A stretch of 64,000 nucleotides of DNA from Akkermansia sp. (GCF_020860705.1 NZ_JAJBTT010000041.1:1-64000); one strand, 5' to 3'. Shown: positions 1-8,808, counted from the stretch's first letter. Made by a program: numbers and translations. Notes: generated by a model not told the origin, from the letters alone.

Positions 1-1008
1 CACATCACCCCCTCCCGCTGCACGCTGGATTTTGAAACCCACCGCCCCCTGGACGACTTGGTGATTGAACACTGCCCCGTGCCCGCCCGCCCGCGCCAGA
101 CGGAATTCGCCCGCCTCAACCTCACCTACACCGTCATGAGCAAGCGCAAGCTGCTCCAGCTGGTGCAGGAAGGGCACGTCACCGGCTGGGACGACCCCCG
201 GATGCCTACCGTCTCCGGCATGCGCCGCCGAGGCTATACGCCCGCCGCCATCCGCAACTTCTGCCAGACCATAGGCATCACCAAATTCAACGGCTTCACG
301 GACGTGGCCCTGCTGGAATACAGCGTGCGGGAAGACCTGAACGCCAACGCGCCGCGCCGCATGGCCGTGCTCCATCCCCTCAAGGTCACCATCACCACCC
401 TGCCGGAAGACGCGGAGGAAATGGCGGAAGTGCTGAACAACCCGGAAAAACCGGAAGAAGGAACGCGCCGGCTCCCCCTCACACGGGAAGTCTGGATTGA
501 ACGGGACGACTTCATGCTGGACCCGCCGAAGAAATACTTCCGCCTGGCCCCTGGCCGCACGGTGCGCCTCCGCGGCGGCTACTGCATCACCTGCACGGAC
601 TACAGGCAGGACGCAGACGGAAACATCACGGAAATCTTCTGTGAACACATCCCCGGCACCATCGGCTCCAACCCTCCTGAGGGAATCCAGTGCCGCGCGG
701 CCATCCACTGGGTAAGCACCAGGCACGCCGTGGACGGTGAAATCCGCATCTATGACCGCCTCTTTACGGAAGAAAACCCGGACGCGGCGGAAGAAGGTTT
801 CCTCTCCGTCATGAATCCCGATTCCCTGACCGTCATTGCAAACGCCAAGCTGGAACCCTCCCTGGCTGCGGCGGACCCGGAATTCAGCTGCCAGTTTGAA
901 CGCCTCGGCTACTTTGTGGCGGACCGCAGGGACCACGTACCGGGCCAGCGCCCCGTCTTCAACCGCACCGTGGCCCTCAAGGACTCCTGGGCCAAAAAGC
1001 AAAAATAA
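1..1008 (+). CDS. glnS: glutaminyl-tRNA synthetase, C-terminal part (5' truncated by window)
   Basis: This is the 3' part of a class I aminoacyl-tRNA synthetase that charges tRNA-Gln directly. The frame is open from base 1, so the N-terminal half with the HIGH motif lies outside the window. Visible landmarks are the KMSKS-type loop VMSKRKL, followed by GWDDPRMPTVSG and RRRGYTPAAIRNFC. After these come the two anticodon-binding beta-barrels, with IHWVSTRHAV, IYDRLF and the closing FNRTVALKDSW. The residue order follows E. coli GlnRS closely. Its presence suggests the organism need not rely on GatCAB amidation to make Gln-tRNA. It is followed 24 bp later by ribBA on the same strand. Confidence 0.96.
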   Translation, partial: HITPSRCTLDFETHRPLDDLVIEHCPVPARPRQTEFARLNLTYTVMSKRKLLQLVQEGHVTGWDDPRMPTVSGMRRRGYTPAAIRNFCQTIGITKFNGFTDVALLEYSVREDLNANAPRRMAVLHPLKVTITTLPEDAEEMAEVLNNPEKPEEGTRRLPLTREVWIERDDFMLDPPKKYFRLAPGRTVRLRGGYCITCTDYRQDADGNITEIFCEHIPGTIGSNPPEGIQCRAAIHWVSTRHAVDGEIRIYDRLFTEENPDAAEEGFLSVMNPDSLTVIANAKLEPSLAAADPEFSCQFERLGYFVADRRDHVPGQRPVFNRTVALKDSWAKKQK

Positions 1009-1032
1009 CCCTCTTTCATTTCATCCCCTTAT

Positions 1033-2235
1033 ATGGACAATCAACTTCAATTCTGCACCGTTGACGAAGCCGTGGAAGAAATACGGCAGGGACGGATGAT
1101 CATCGTCACGGACGACCCCGGCCGTGAAAATGAAGCGGACCTCATCATCGCCGCCGAATTCGCCACGCCGGAGGCCATCAACTTCATGGTCACCCACGCC
1201 AGGGGGCTCGTCTGCGCCCCGCTCTCCCCGGAACGGGCGGACGCCCTCCAGCTGCCGCTCATGACCTCCGTCAACCGGGAAAACATGTCCACCGCCTTCA
1301 CCGTCTCCGTGGATGCGGCCCATGACATCACCACGGGCATCAGTGCAGGAGAACGTTCCCTGACCATCCGCACGCTGGCGGACCCCAAAGCCACCGTCAA
1401 TGACTTTGTACAGCCCGGCCATACCTTCCCGCTCCGCGCCGTGCCGGGCGGGGTGCTGCGCCGCGCCGGCCATACGGAAGCCACCATTGACCTCGTACGC
1501 ATGGCGGGTCTCCAGCCTGCCGGCGTCTGCTGTGAAATCATGAAGGAAGACGGAACCATGGCCCGCATCGGCGACCTGGGCCCCTTCCAGAAAAAATATG
1601 GCCTGAAAGCCTGCACCGTAGCCCAGCTCATTGAATACCGCCGAGCAAAGGAAAAACAGATCCGCCTGGTGGAAACCGTCAGGATGCCCACGGACTACGG
1701 GGAATTCACCTGCCATCTTTATGAATCCCAGCTGGACGGGGCTCTTCACCTGGCCCTGGTGCACGGGGAAATCTCCCCGGACAAGCCCACGCTGGTGCGC
1801 GTGCACAGCGAATGCCTCACAGGCGACGTCTTCGGCTCCCGCCGGTGCGACTGCGGCAGCCAGCTCCACACCGCCATGCGCCGCATTGCCCAGGAAGGCG
1901 GCGTGCTGCTCTACCTGCGCCAGGAGGGACGCGGCATCGGCCTGGCGGCGAAACTCAAGGCCTACAAACTCCAGGAACAGGGGCTGGACACCGTGGAAGC
2001 CAACCTCAAGCTCGGCTACCCGGACGACCTCCGCGACTACGGCATCGGCGCCCAGATCCTGCATGACCTGGGGGCGGACCAGCTGCGCCTGCTCACCAAC
2101 AACCCCCGTAAAATCGTGGGGCTGGAAGGATTCGGCCTTAAAATCACGGAGCAGGTTCCCCTCATCATCCCCCCCAACGACCAAAACAGCAAATACCTGG
2201 CTACCAAAAAATGCAAGCTGGGCCATATCCTGTAA
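1033..2235 (+). CDS. ribBA: bifunctional DHBP synthase / GTP cyclohydrolase II
   Basis: The 400-residue protein covers the two entry reactions of riboflavin synthesis. The N-terminal half (about residues 1-200) is 3,4-dihydroxy-2-butanone-4-phosphate synthase, with GRENEADLI, TTGISAGERS and HTFPLRA. The C-terminal half (about 205-400) is GTP cyclohydrolase II, with the zinc ligands in HSECLTGD and RRCDCGSQL and the catalytic RQEGRGIGL motif. Both halves look intact. The start ATG has no Shine-Dalgarno sequence and is preceded by a pyrimidine-rich stretch. The gene opens a tight run ribBA-ribH-nusB-ftsY-rlmN. Only 24 bp separate it from glnS, leaving no room for an FMN riboswitch. Confidence 0.97.
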   Translation: MDNQLQFCTVDEAVEEIRQGRMIIVTDDPGRENEADLIIAAEFATPEAINFMVTHARGLVCAPLSPERADALQLPLMTSVNRENMSTAFTVSVDAAHDITTGISAGERSLTIRTLADPKATVNDFVQPGHTFPLRAVPGGVLRRAGHTEATIDLVRMAGLQPAGVCCEIMKEDGTMARIGDLGPFQKKYGLKACTVAQLIEYRRAKEKQIRLVETVRMPTDYGEFTCHLYESQLDGALHLALVHGEISPDKPTLVRVHSECLTGDVFGSRRCDCGSQLHTAMRRIAQEGGVLLYLRQEGRGIGLAAKLKAYKLQEQGLDTVEANLKLGYPDDLRDYGIGAQILHDLGADQLRLLTNNPRKIVGLEGFGLKITEQVPLIIPPNDQNSKYLATKKCKLGHIL

Positions 2236-2259
2236 AATCCCACTCCATCCCCTCCCTCC

Positions 2260-2748
2260 ATGTCCACGGAACTTCCACCCCGCCAGCGCCCCACGGGCAC
2301 GCGCGCTAAAATCTGCATCGTCGCCTCGGAATACAATGAACAATACACCCAGGCCCTGGTAGACAACTGTTCGGAAGAGCTGGAAACCGTACTCCCTGCG
2401 GCGCGGCTGGAAATCATCCGCGTTCCGGGGGCCTTTGAAATCCCGGTCGCCATTAAATCCGTCCTCTCTCGCTCCCCGGAAAAACGCCCGGACGCCGTGG
2501 TGGCCCTGGGGGTCATCCTGCGCGGCAGTACGGACCACGCGGACCTCATCGGTTCCACCATCACGCAGGCGCTGATGCAGCTGGCGCTGGAATTCACCAC
2601 GCCCGTCATCCATGAAGTCCTGCTCCTGAATGATGAAAAACAGGCCTTTGCCCGGTGCATCGCCTCCCAGCTCAACCGCGGACGGGAAGCGGCGCGAACC
2701 GCAGGCCGCATGGCGGAACTCTTCCTCAACACCCTCTCACGGCAATAA
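2260..2748 (+). CDS. ribH: 6,7-dimethyl-8-ribityllumazine synthase
   Basis: This enzyme condenses the RibBA product with 5-amino-6-ribitylaminouracil to give the riboflavin precursor lumazine. The 162-residue length is normal. Recognisable motifs are VPGAFEIPVA and the loop ALGVILRGSTDHAD, which contains the catalytic-type His. The segment after it (PVIHEVLLLNDEKQA) departs from the usual PVxFGVLT..EQA pattern but keeps its register. It starts 24 bp after ribBA and nusB follows 22 bp downstream. The rib-nusB arrangement is common in bacteria. Confidence 0.93.
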   Translation: MSTELPPRQRPTGTRAKICIVASEYNEQYTQALVDNCSEELETVLPAARLEIIRVPGAFEIPVAIKSVLSRSPEKRPDAVVALGVILRGSTDHADLIGSTITQALMQLALEFTTPVIHEVLLLNDEKQAFARCIASQLNRGREAARTAGRMAELFLNTLSRQ

Positions 2749-2770
2749 GGCCCATCTCTTCTCCACTCTC

Positions 2771-3658
2771 ATGCTCTCACGCAACCAAATCAGACAAGCA
2801 GCCCTCCAATACCTCTATGCCGCCTCCCAGATGCCGGAAACGGAACAGGAGGAAGGCATCTGGGACATCCTGATGGAACCCTTCCGGGGGGACTACTGCA
2901 AACTCAAGGCCAAAGCCATCTCCGGCCACCTTACCCGGGACTATCCGGACAAGCTGCGCCTCTTCGTCACACGCGCAAGGGAAACGGCGGACAAGCTCCA
3001 GCATGACCCCCTCACCCTGCCCGTCCGCGACCTGCTTCAGGACCTGCTGGGCAAGGAAGGGGAATTCAACGCCTCCCTGCTTCAGCTGAAAAAAGCCCTG
3101 CACGAAGACCCCTCCAATGACAAGGGCGCACTCTCCGCCGCCTGTAATACAGCCCAGGAACTCAACACCACCCTGTTGCAGATGCGCCGCCGCCTGCTGG
3201 ACGCCCTCAAAGATTTTCCGGCCTACAACTCCATCTGGTCTCCCCTCGTATCCTCCTGCAACAAACTCCAGGAAATCAACGACCGCATCAACTGCCTCAT
3301 CCACCCGGACGGCCGTTCCTCCCTGGCGGAAATAAAAAAAGTGGTGGAAGCCGGACAGGATGCGGACGAACTCTACCGGGAAGCCAAGACCTTGGGAGAA
3401 GAAATTCTGCGCCGCAGGGACGAGCTGGACACCGCCATCAACAACACGCTGGAAAACTACTCTCCGGAACGCGTCAGCGCCATTGACCGCGCCATCCTGC
3501 GCCTGGGCGCCTATGAACTCCTTCACCGCGGCGACCTCCCGGCCCCCATCGTCATCTCGGAAGCCATCCGGCTGGCGGAACGCTTCTCCTCTGCGGAATC
3601 CCCCCGCTTCGTCAACGGCGTGCTGGCCGGCATCTCAAAAACGGAACGCCCAGCGTAA
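2771..3658 (+). CDS. nusB: NusB-type antitermination factor with a large internal insertion
   Basis: NusB binds boxA RNA with S10 during rRNA transcription antitermination. The N-terminus (SRNQIRQAALQYLYA) and the C-terminal block are NusB-like. The C-terminal block contains AIDRAILRLGAYELL, PIVISEAIRLAERF and SPRFVNGVLAGI. The product is 295 residues, about twice the usual 130-170. The extra length is an insert of roughly 120-130 residues in the middle, rich in Leu, Lys, Asp and Glu and probably helical. A longer open frame extends upstream into ribH, but ATG 2771 is chosen because the NusB N-terminus begins there. ftsY follows after 14 bp. Confidence 0.9.
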   Translation: MLSRNQIRQAALQYLYAASQMPETEQEEGIWDILMEPFRGDYCKLKAKAISGHLTRDYPDKLRLFVTRARETADKLQHDPLTLPVRDLLQDLLGKEGEFNASLLQLKKALHEDPSNDKGALSAACNTAQELNTTLLQMRRRLLDALKDFPAYNSIWSPLVSSCNKLQEINDRINCLIHPDGRSSLAEIKKVVEAGQDADELYREAKTLGEEILRRRDELDTAINNTLENYSPERVSAIDRAILRLGAYELLHRGDLPAPIVISEAIRLAERFSSAESPRFVNGVLAGISKTERPA

Positions 3659-3672
3659 CCCACATCTCTACC

Positions 3673-4521
3673 ATGGCAGGATTCTTCAAAAAACTCTTCA
3701 CCAAATTCTCCCGCGGCGCCCGGATAGACTGGGATGAACTGGAAGCGGACCTGGTCACTGCGGACATCGGCATCAGGCGCGCCATGAGCATTGCGGACCA
3801 GCTCAGGGAAAGCAAGGGCCTGGATGCAGAAAACCTGGTGGAAGCCACCCGTGAAGTCCTGCGACAGGCATTTCCCGCCACTGCTCCGTCCCTGCCCGCT
3901 CCTCCGGAAGGAAAGCCGCTGGTCATTCTGGTGGTGGGCGTCAACGGCACGGGAAAAACCACCTCCGCCGCCAAACTGGGCCACCTGCTGCAAAAACAGG
4001 GTTCCCGCGTTCTTCTGGCTGCGGCGGACACCTTCCGCGCCGCTGCCGTGGAACAGCTCCAGAGCTGGGCGGACAAGCTGGGAATTCCCCTCTACAAGGG
4101 AGCCCCCAACCAGGACCCGGCCTCCGTCTGCTATGAAGCCCACACGCAAGCCATCCGGGAAGGCTTCCAATACCTCATCTGCGACACCGCCGGACGGCTC
4201 CATACGCGCCACAACCTCATGGAGGAACTCTCCAAAATCCGCCGCACCCTCGCCAAGCAGGATGCAACGGCTCCCCACCGCACCCTGCTGGTAGTGGACG
4301 CCACCACGGGCGCAAACGCACTGGCGCAGGCCAGGGAATTCCATAAGGCCACCCCCCTGGACTCCGTCATCATCACCAAAATGGACGGCTCCGGCAAAGG
4401 CGGCGTAGCCGTAGCCATCATGGATGAAATGCACATCTCCCCGGCCTTTCTGGGAACCGGGGAAGGAGCTGAAGACTTTGAACCCTTCAACCGGGACCGC
4501 TACGTGGACTCCCTGCTGTAA
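3673..4521 (+). CDS. ftsY: signal recognition particle receptor FtsY (short form)
   Basis: FtsY is the SRP-receptor GTPase that delivers ribosome-nascent chains to the Sec translocon at the inner membrane. The 282-residue protein has the helical N domain (about 1-75) and a G domain. G-domain motifs are GVNGTGKTT (P-loop), AADTFRAAA, DTAGRLHT and TKMDGSGKGG. The C-terminus LGTGEGAEDFEPF is typical. It lacks the long acidic A domain of E. coli FtsY and starts directly with an amphipathic MAGFFKKLFTKF segment that probably attaches to the membrane. There is no Shine-Dalgarno sequence. Confidence 0.96.
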   Translation: MAGFFKKLFTKFSRGARIDWDELEADLVTADIGIRRAMSIADQLRESKGLDAENLVEATREVLRQAFPATAPSLPAPPEGKPLVILVVGVNGTGKTTSAAKLGHLLQKQGSRVLLAAADTFRAAAVEQLQSWADKLGIPLYKGAPNQDPASVCYEAHTQAIREGFQYLICDTAGRLHTRHNLMEELSKIRRTLAKQDATAPHRTLLVVDATTGANALAQAREFHKATPLDSVIITKMDGSGKGGVAVAIMDEMHISPAFLGTGEGAEDFEPFNRDRYVDSLL

Positions 4522-4539
4522 CAGGCCCATCCCGCTCCC

Positions 4540-5625
4540 ATGTCCCCTCTTCCCCTCATCACTGCCCAGACAGAGGAAAAGCTGCTCGCCTTCCTGACGG
4601 AACATGGGCATACCAAATTCCGCGCCCAACAGATTATGGACTGGGTATGGCGCAAGCGTGTCACCGCCTTTGACGCCATGACCAACCTGTCCCCGGCGCT
4701 CAGAACCCTTCTGGCGGAAAACTTCCGCTTCCACACGCCGGAAATCGTGGAAACCCACGGCTCTGCGGATACCACCCGGAAATTCCTCACCAGAATGGAA
4801 GACGGCAACCTGGTGGAATCCGTCATCATTCCCGCCGCCGCCGCGGAAAATGGAGAGCAGGCGAACCGCATCACCCTGTGCGTCTCCTCCCAGGTGGGCT
4901 GCGCCTTCGGGTGCAAATTCTGCGCCTCCGGCCTGCTGGGCCTCAAACGCAACCTCACGACCGGGGAAATCATCGGGCAAATCCTCTCCGCGGAAGCCAT
5001 TGCCGGAAAACGGGTCAACAACCTCGTCTTCATGGGCATGGGGGAACCGCTCTCCAACTTTGACAACCTGGTGGACGCCCTGGAAATCATCACCTCCCAC
5101 CGCGGGCTGGAAATAGGCGCGCGCCACATCACCATCTCCACGTCCGGATTCGTTCCCGGCCTGAAAAAACTGGCCGCCTATCCCAAACAAATCCGCCTGG
5201 CCGTCTCCCTGCACGGAGCTACGGACGAAGTACGGGACCAGATCATGCCGGTCAACAAAAAATGGCCCCTTTCCCAGCTCATTCCCGCTCTGGAGGAATG
5301 GGGGAAAGACAGGAACCAGATGCCCACGCTGGAATACATCCTCATCCGGGACGTGAACGACTCCCTGAAGGATGCCTCCCACCTCGTCCGGATCGCCAAA
5401 CGCCTGCATGCCAAGGTCAACCTCATCCCGTACAACACCGTGGAGGGACTCCCGTGGGAACGCCCCTCGGAAAGCCGCTGCCGTGCCTTCCGGGACGCCG
5501 TCCACAGGGCGCGCATCCCCGTCACCATGCGGTATGAAAAAGGCCATGACATCAATGCCGCCTGCGGCCAGTTGAGACTCAGGAAGGAACGGGAAAACAA
5601 CCCGGTTCCCCCTGACAGCCCCTGA
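4540..5625 (+). CDS. rlmN: dual-specificity 23S rRNA/tRNA adenine-C2 methyltransferase RlmN
   Basis: This radical-SAM enzyme methylates C2 of A2503 in 23S rRNA and A37 of some tRNAs. The CxxxCxxC cluster motif is at Cys121, Cys125 and Cys128 within GCAFGCKFCASG. It is followed by FMGMGEPLSNFDN and by HGATDEVRDQIMPVNKK. The methyl-carrying C-terminal Cys is at about position 342 in NAACGQLR. The length (361) is standard. It lies 18 bp after ftsY. About 70 bp further on, a promoter-like pair (TTGCCC, 17 bp, TATTCC at 5669-5697) may start dnaB separately. Confidence 0.96.
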   Translation: MSPLPLITAQTEEKLLAFLTEHGHTKFRAQQIMDWVWRKRVTAFDAMTNLSPALRTLLAENFRFHTPEIVETHGSADTTRKFLTRMEDGNLVESVIIPAAAAENGEQANRITLCVSSQVGCAFGCKFCASGLLGLKRNLTTGEIIGQILSAEAIAGKRVNNLVFMGMGEPLSNFDNLVDALEIITSHRGLEIGARHITISTSGFVPGLKKLAAYPKQIRLAVSLHGATDEVRDQIMPVNKKWPLSQLIPALEEWGKDRNQMPTLEYILIRDVNDSLKDASHLVRIAKRLHAKVNLIPYNTVEGLPWERPSESRCRAFRDAVHRARIPVTMRYEKGHDINAACGQLRLRKERENNPVPPDSP

Positions 5626-5733
5626 TAGGCCTTTCTCAGGATTTACTGGCGGATACTCAGTATTTATTTTGCCCGGCGTCCTCCATTGTGCTATTCCTTT
5701 TCCGCCGGATGCCATCCATCCCGCTGTTGCATC

Positions 5734-7188
5734 ATGGACACTATGGAAACCATCACTGCCACCTCCCCGCTGGAACTGACCAAGGCTCCCCGCAAAGCCC
5801 CGGCCCTGGACCTCAGGGACATCCCCCAGGCCCCAGGCCCGGAAAAAGGCGTGCTGGCCCTGATGGCCATGGACCCCGCCACCTACGTGGGCCAATGCGT
5901 GACCATCGGCATGACGGAGGACTACTTCTACCTCCCTGCCCACAAGCTGCTCTGGCGCCTCTTCCAGACCCGTTACAATAAAAACGAACCCATCGACATC
6001 GTTTCCATCACCCAGGCCCTGGAAGACATGCACCAGCTGGAAGCCGTGGGCGGAAGCGCAGGCCTGGCGGAAATCTACACCTTCACCACCACCGGAGCGT
6101 ACTTTGAACATTACCTCAACGTCCTGAAGGACAAATTCATCCTCCGCTCCATCATTGACATCGCCACCCGGTCCACCACGCAGGCCTTTGACAATCCGGA
6201 TGACGTGGCGGAGCTGCTGGACTCCGTGGAAACCCATATCTTCCAAATACGGGAACGCTATAACAGCGCCAAGGATGAACAAAGCCTGGCGAGCATCCTC
6301 AAGCAGGCCGTCACCAATTTCGAAAAATTCATTGCCAGCAAGGGGCAGATCCAGGGCCTGACCACCGGATTTGAAGAACTGGACAAAAAGAGCAACGGAC
6401 TCAAACCCGGGGACATGTTCATCATCGCCGCCCGTCCCTCCATGGGTAAAACCTCCTTCCTGCTCAACATCATTGAGCACATTTCCCTCAATGAGAAAAA
6501 ACCCACCCTGCTCTTCTCCTGTGAAATGCCTGCGGTCCAGATTGTGGAACGCCTTCTCTTTGCCCGCTCCGGTGTGCGCCGGGCGGAAATCATCAAGCGC
6601 GGCAACCTGACCCAGCTGGAAATGAAACACTTTAAGCAGGCAGTCAAGGAAGTGGGCGCCTCCCAGCTCGTCATTGACGATACAGCGGCCATCTCCATCA
6701 ACGAACTCCGGGCCAAGGCGCGCCGCGTCATGAGGGACCTGGGTGGCCTGGCCGCCATCGGCGTGGACTATCTGCAGCTCATGCGTTCCCACTCCAAGCA
6801 GGCAGCCAACAGCCGTGAACGAGAAGTCGCGGAAATCTCCTCGGGACTCAAAGCCCTGGCCAAGGAACTCAAAGTGCCCGTCATCGTGCTGGCCCAGCTC
6901 AACCGCGGTCCGGAAAGCCGTACGGGCGCCAGCCTGGGTGTTCCCCGCATCTCCGACCTGCGCGAATCCGGTTCCATTGAACAGGATGCGGACATGATCG
7001 GCCTGCTTTACCGCTCCGCCTACTATGCGGAAGACGAGGAAAAACGCCAGCAAATGGCCGGACGGGCCAACCTGCACGTAGCTAAAAACCGTAACGGTCC
7101 TACAGGAGACGTTCCGCTCCACTTTGAAGCGGAACTCATGCGCTTCTCCACGCGTGAAGCGGACGAACACGACCAGGAAAACGAATAA
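5734..7188 (+). CDS. dnaB: replicative DNA helicase DnaB
   Basis: DnaB is the hexameric 5'-3' helicase at the replication fork. The N-terminal domain (about residues 20-130) binds primase. The RecA-like C-terminal domain has Walker A ARPSMGKTSF, Walker B GVDYLQLM, LAQLNRGPESR and the loop LRESGSIEQDADMI. The open frame extends upstream to 5686, but that extension (MCYSFSAGCHPSRC) is unlike DnaB N-termini, so ATG 5734 is preferred (484 residues). No intein is seen in the helicase core. Copy 1 of the dispersed repeat begins about 24 bp downstream. Confidence 0.95.
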   Translation: MDTMETITATSPLELTKAPRKAPALDLRDIPQAPGPEKGVLALMAMDPATYVGQCVTIGMTEDYFYLPAHKLLWRLFQTRYNKNEPIDIVSITQALEDMHQLEAVGGSAGLAEIYTFTTTGAYFEHYLNVLKDKFILRSIIDIATRSTTQAFDNPDDVAELLDSVETHIFQIRERYNSAKDEQSLASILKQAVTNFEKFIASKGQIQGLTTGFEELDKKSNGLKPGDMFIIAARPSMGKTSFLLNIIEHISLNEKKPTLLFSCEMPAVQIVERLLFARSGVRRAEIIKRGNLTQLEMKHFKQAVKEVGASQLVIDDTAAISINELRAKARRVMRDLGGLAAIGVDYLQLMRSHSKQAANSREREVAEISSGLKALAKELKVPVIVLAQLNRGPESRTGASLGVPRISDLRESGSIEQDADMIGLLYRSAYYAEDEEKRQQMAGRANLHVAKNRNGPTGDVPLHFEAELMRFSTREADEHDQENE

Positions 7189-7211
7189 ATCCCTTCCCCG
7201 CTTCAGTTTTT

Positions 7212-7388
7212 GCGGATTTACAATCCGGAGTCAACGAAAAAATCTGGGGGAAAGTTGGTTAGGGATAATAGGAAGTATAAGGAGGACAGGGGACGGCAAA
7301 ATTTCCCTATTGCCCCTATTATCCTTATGTTCCTTATCAATAGGCAGTCTTGACGGAGGTGTCAACTGATAACGGATTGTAAATCCGG
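7212..7388 (+). repeat. dispersed MITE/REPIN-like element, copy 1
   Basis: A ~177 bp element is bounded by inverted ends CGGATTTACAATCCG (7213-7227) and its complement (7373-7387). Each end is itself a hairpin, CGGATT/AATCCG with loop TAC. An internal inverted repeat pairs 7279-7292 with CCCCTATTATCCTT at 7313-7326, with three mismatches. A clear homologue in the opposite orientation lies at 28651-28824. Short open frames across both copies are similar only because the DNA is similar. No transposase and no convincing target duplication are seen. It sits between dnaB and the PEP-CTERM gene. Confidence 0.85.
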
Positions 7389-7450
7389 TAGTTTCATCGT
7401 AGCGCCAGTATCTCTTCTGGGCTTATTGATCAAGTTATTTCTGTTCTAAT

Positions 7451-8278
7451 ATGAAAAAAACCTTATCTATTGCCGTGTTGCTCTCCGGATTGTGCGTTTG
7501 TGCCAATGCCGCCAGCATGGTCACGGAATGGACCGGAGCAGCCGGTCCTACGGAAGGAAACACCTATGAATTGGGCAATGCGGGCAACTGGAGCAATGGC
7601 GTTCCCAGCCGCGGCAACGGCCAGGGCCCGGATGTCATCTTCAACAACACCGGAACCATCAATATCAATGGAAACATGGCAGATACCTCTGACGGAGGCA
7701 GTATCACCGTTACGGGCAACAGCAATGTCACGGTCGGCGGCACCCGTTGGACAGGAAACGTTACAATCGGCTCAGGCTCCACCCTCAACCTCGGGCAGGT
7801 AGACTTCAAAAGCAGTGACATTACCCTTGATGGAACCCTCAACCTTAGCGTTTGCGGCATTGATTCCGGCGGCAACGGAGCCCGGCTTATCTTCGGCATT
7901 GGAGGCATCATGAACGTCAACCAGCAAATCTGGGGCGCGTCCAGCTACTCTGTCTCCGGACTGCTGGCAACCACGTCTGCTGACCTGGCTGTGGGAGAAT
8001 TCCAGTTCGTCACCCGCACGCTGGTCACCTCCGCCGGTTTTGACGGCGGGTCCATCTCCCTGGGGGACTTCACTGCTGAAGACGGCAGCGCACTGACCAA
8101 AGCCTCCGGCGCCATGGAAGGAAATGCCGCCGACTATCAGGGCCAATACTATCTCTACACGGAAAACGGAGACGTCAAGGTGCAATACGTGGTAGCGGGA
8201 GCGGTTCCGGAACCCGCCACAGCCACCCTCAGCCTGCTGGGGCTGGCGGCTCTGACGCTGCGCCGCAGGCGCGCCTGA
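7451..8278 (+). CDS. PEP-CTERM exported beta-repeat protein
   Basis: This 275-residue secreted protein has no known enzymatic role. The signal peptide (MKKTLSIAVLLSGLCVCANA) is followed by Gly/Asn/Thr-rich strands such as GSTLNLGQVDF and DGTLNLSVCG. These look like a passenger beta-helix of the autotransporter-repeat type. The C-terminus (residues 252-275) is a textbook PEP-CTERM signal: VPEPAT, a hydrophobic helix, then RRRRA. Such signals are processed by exosortase when proteins are sent to the outer envelope. No exosortase gene is in the window. It is a single-gene unit between the repeat element and a strong terminator. Confidence 0.85.
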   Translation: MKKTLSIAVLLSGLCVCANAASMVTEWTGAAGPTEGNTYELGNAGNWSNGVPSRGNGQGPDVIFNNTGTININGNMADTSDGGSITVTGNSNVTVGGTRWTGNVTIGSGSTLNLGQVDFKSSDITLDGTLNLSVCGIDSGGNGARLIFGIGGIMNVNQQIWGASSYSVSGLLATTSADLAVGEFQFVTRTLVTSAGFDGGSISLGDFTAEDGSALTKASGAMEGNAADYQGQYYLYTENGDVKVQYVVAGAVPEPATATLSLLGLAALTLRRRRA

Positions 8279-8297
8279 TTTCCGGAATCTTTCTTCC

Positions 8298-8330
8298 AAG
8301 GGCTGTACGCTGATGCGTACAGCCCTTTTT
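8298..8330 (+). terminator. intrinsic terminator of the PEP-CTERM gene
   Basis: A perfect 13 bp stem, AAGGGCTGTACGC / GCGTACAGCCCTT, has a TGAT loop and is followed by a T run. It begins 20 bp after the stop codon. Confidence 0.92.
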
Positions 8331-8636
8331 GGATCTACCGGACGGGTGGCGGAAACGTCACGGAAAACATCTCCATGCCGTTTCCGGAGGCCCATAACAT
8401 CTTTCCATGATCCTTTATTCAGCACCATACAGGCCCGTGCCAAATCACTCAACGAACGTTTCCGTACGCTGCTCTCCCTGTTATTCGGCCTGGCTATCGA
8501 CGGCGCCCTGCTCTTCGGGGAATCCCGCTGGGAAATGTCTCCGCTCCTTGAAGAAAGCCTTATGCTCCTGGCCTGCTTCATGGTCGGCATAGGCGTGACC
8601 TGCACCACGGAAACCTTCACTATTCCCCCCTGCTGA
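8331..8636 (+). pseudogene. possible remnant of a small membrane-protein gene
   Basis: Between the terminator and cinA (8331-8808) no intact gene is evident. One frame encodes a plausible membrane segment: KSLNERFRTLLSLLFGLAID, then a second hydrophobic stretch ESLMLLACFMVGIGVT, ending at 8636. The pattern resembles the N-terminus of isoprenylcysteine-methyltransferase-like small membrane proteins, but the product stops after two helices and no catalytic part follows. A further fragment at about 8733-8830 (ITCFTGIFEFISGLYEAG) could be debris from the same or another gene. The frame runs upstream into the terminator, so its true start is unknown. This reading is weak. Confidence 0.3.
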
Positions 8637-8808
8637 CGGAACGCCCCCTCCTTCATCCTTCCCTCTCACGGTTGAAGACGCTGCCTACTCCGTCAATCCT
8701 GCGACATTCACATCCAACATCATGAACGCCCTTTGATTACCTGCTTCACCGGAATCTTTGAATTCATCAGCGGTCTGTATGAAGCCGGACTGCTCCCTGC
8801 GCGGTTCC

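Noticed and set aside
1009..1032. FMN riboswitch before ribBA
   Set aside because: Only 24 bp separate it from glnS; no room for the aptamer.
3523..7170. Very long open frame on the minus strand opposite ftsY, rlmN and dnaB
   Set aside because: It is antisense to three certain genes. Its translation is Gly/Phe/Val/His-rich without domains, as expected from the third-codon-position GC bias of the genes.
7124..7369. Pair of similar short frames in the two repeat copies (7124-7369 and 28670-28939) that look like a protein family
   Set aside because: The similarity follows DNA homology of the repeat; the frames begin in flanking sequence and have no start signals.
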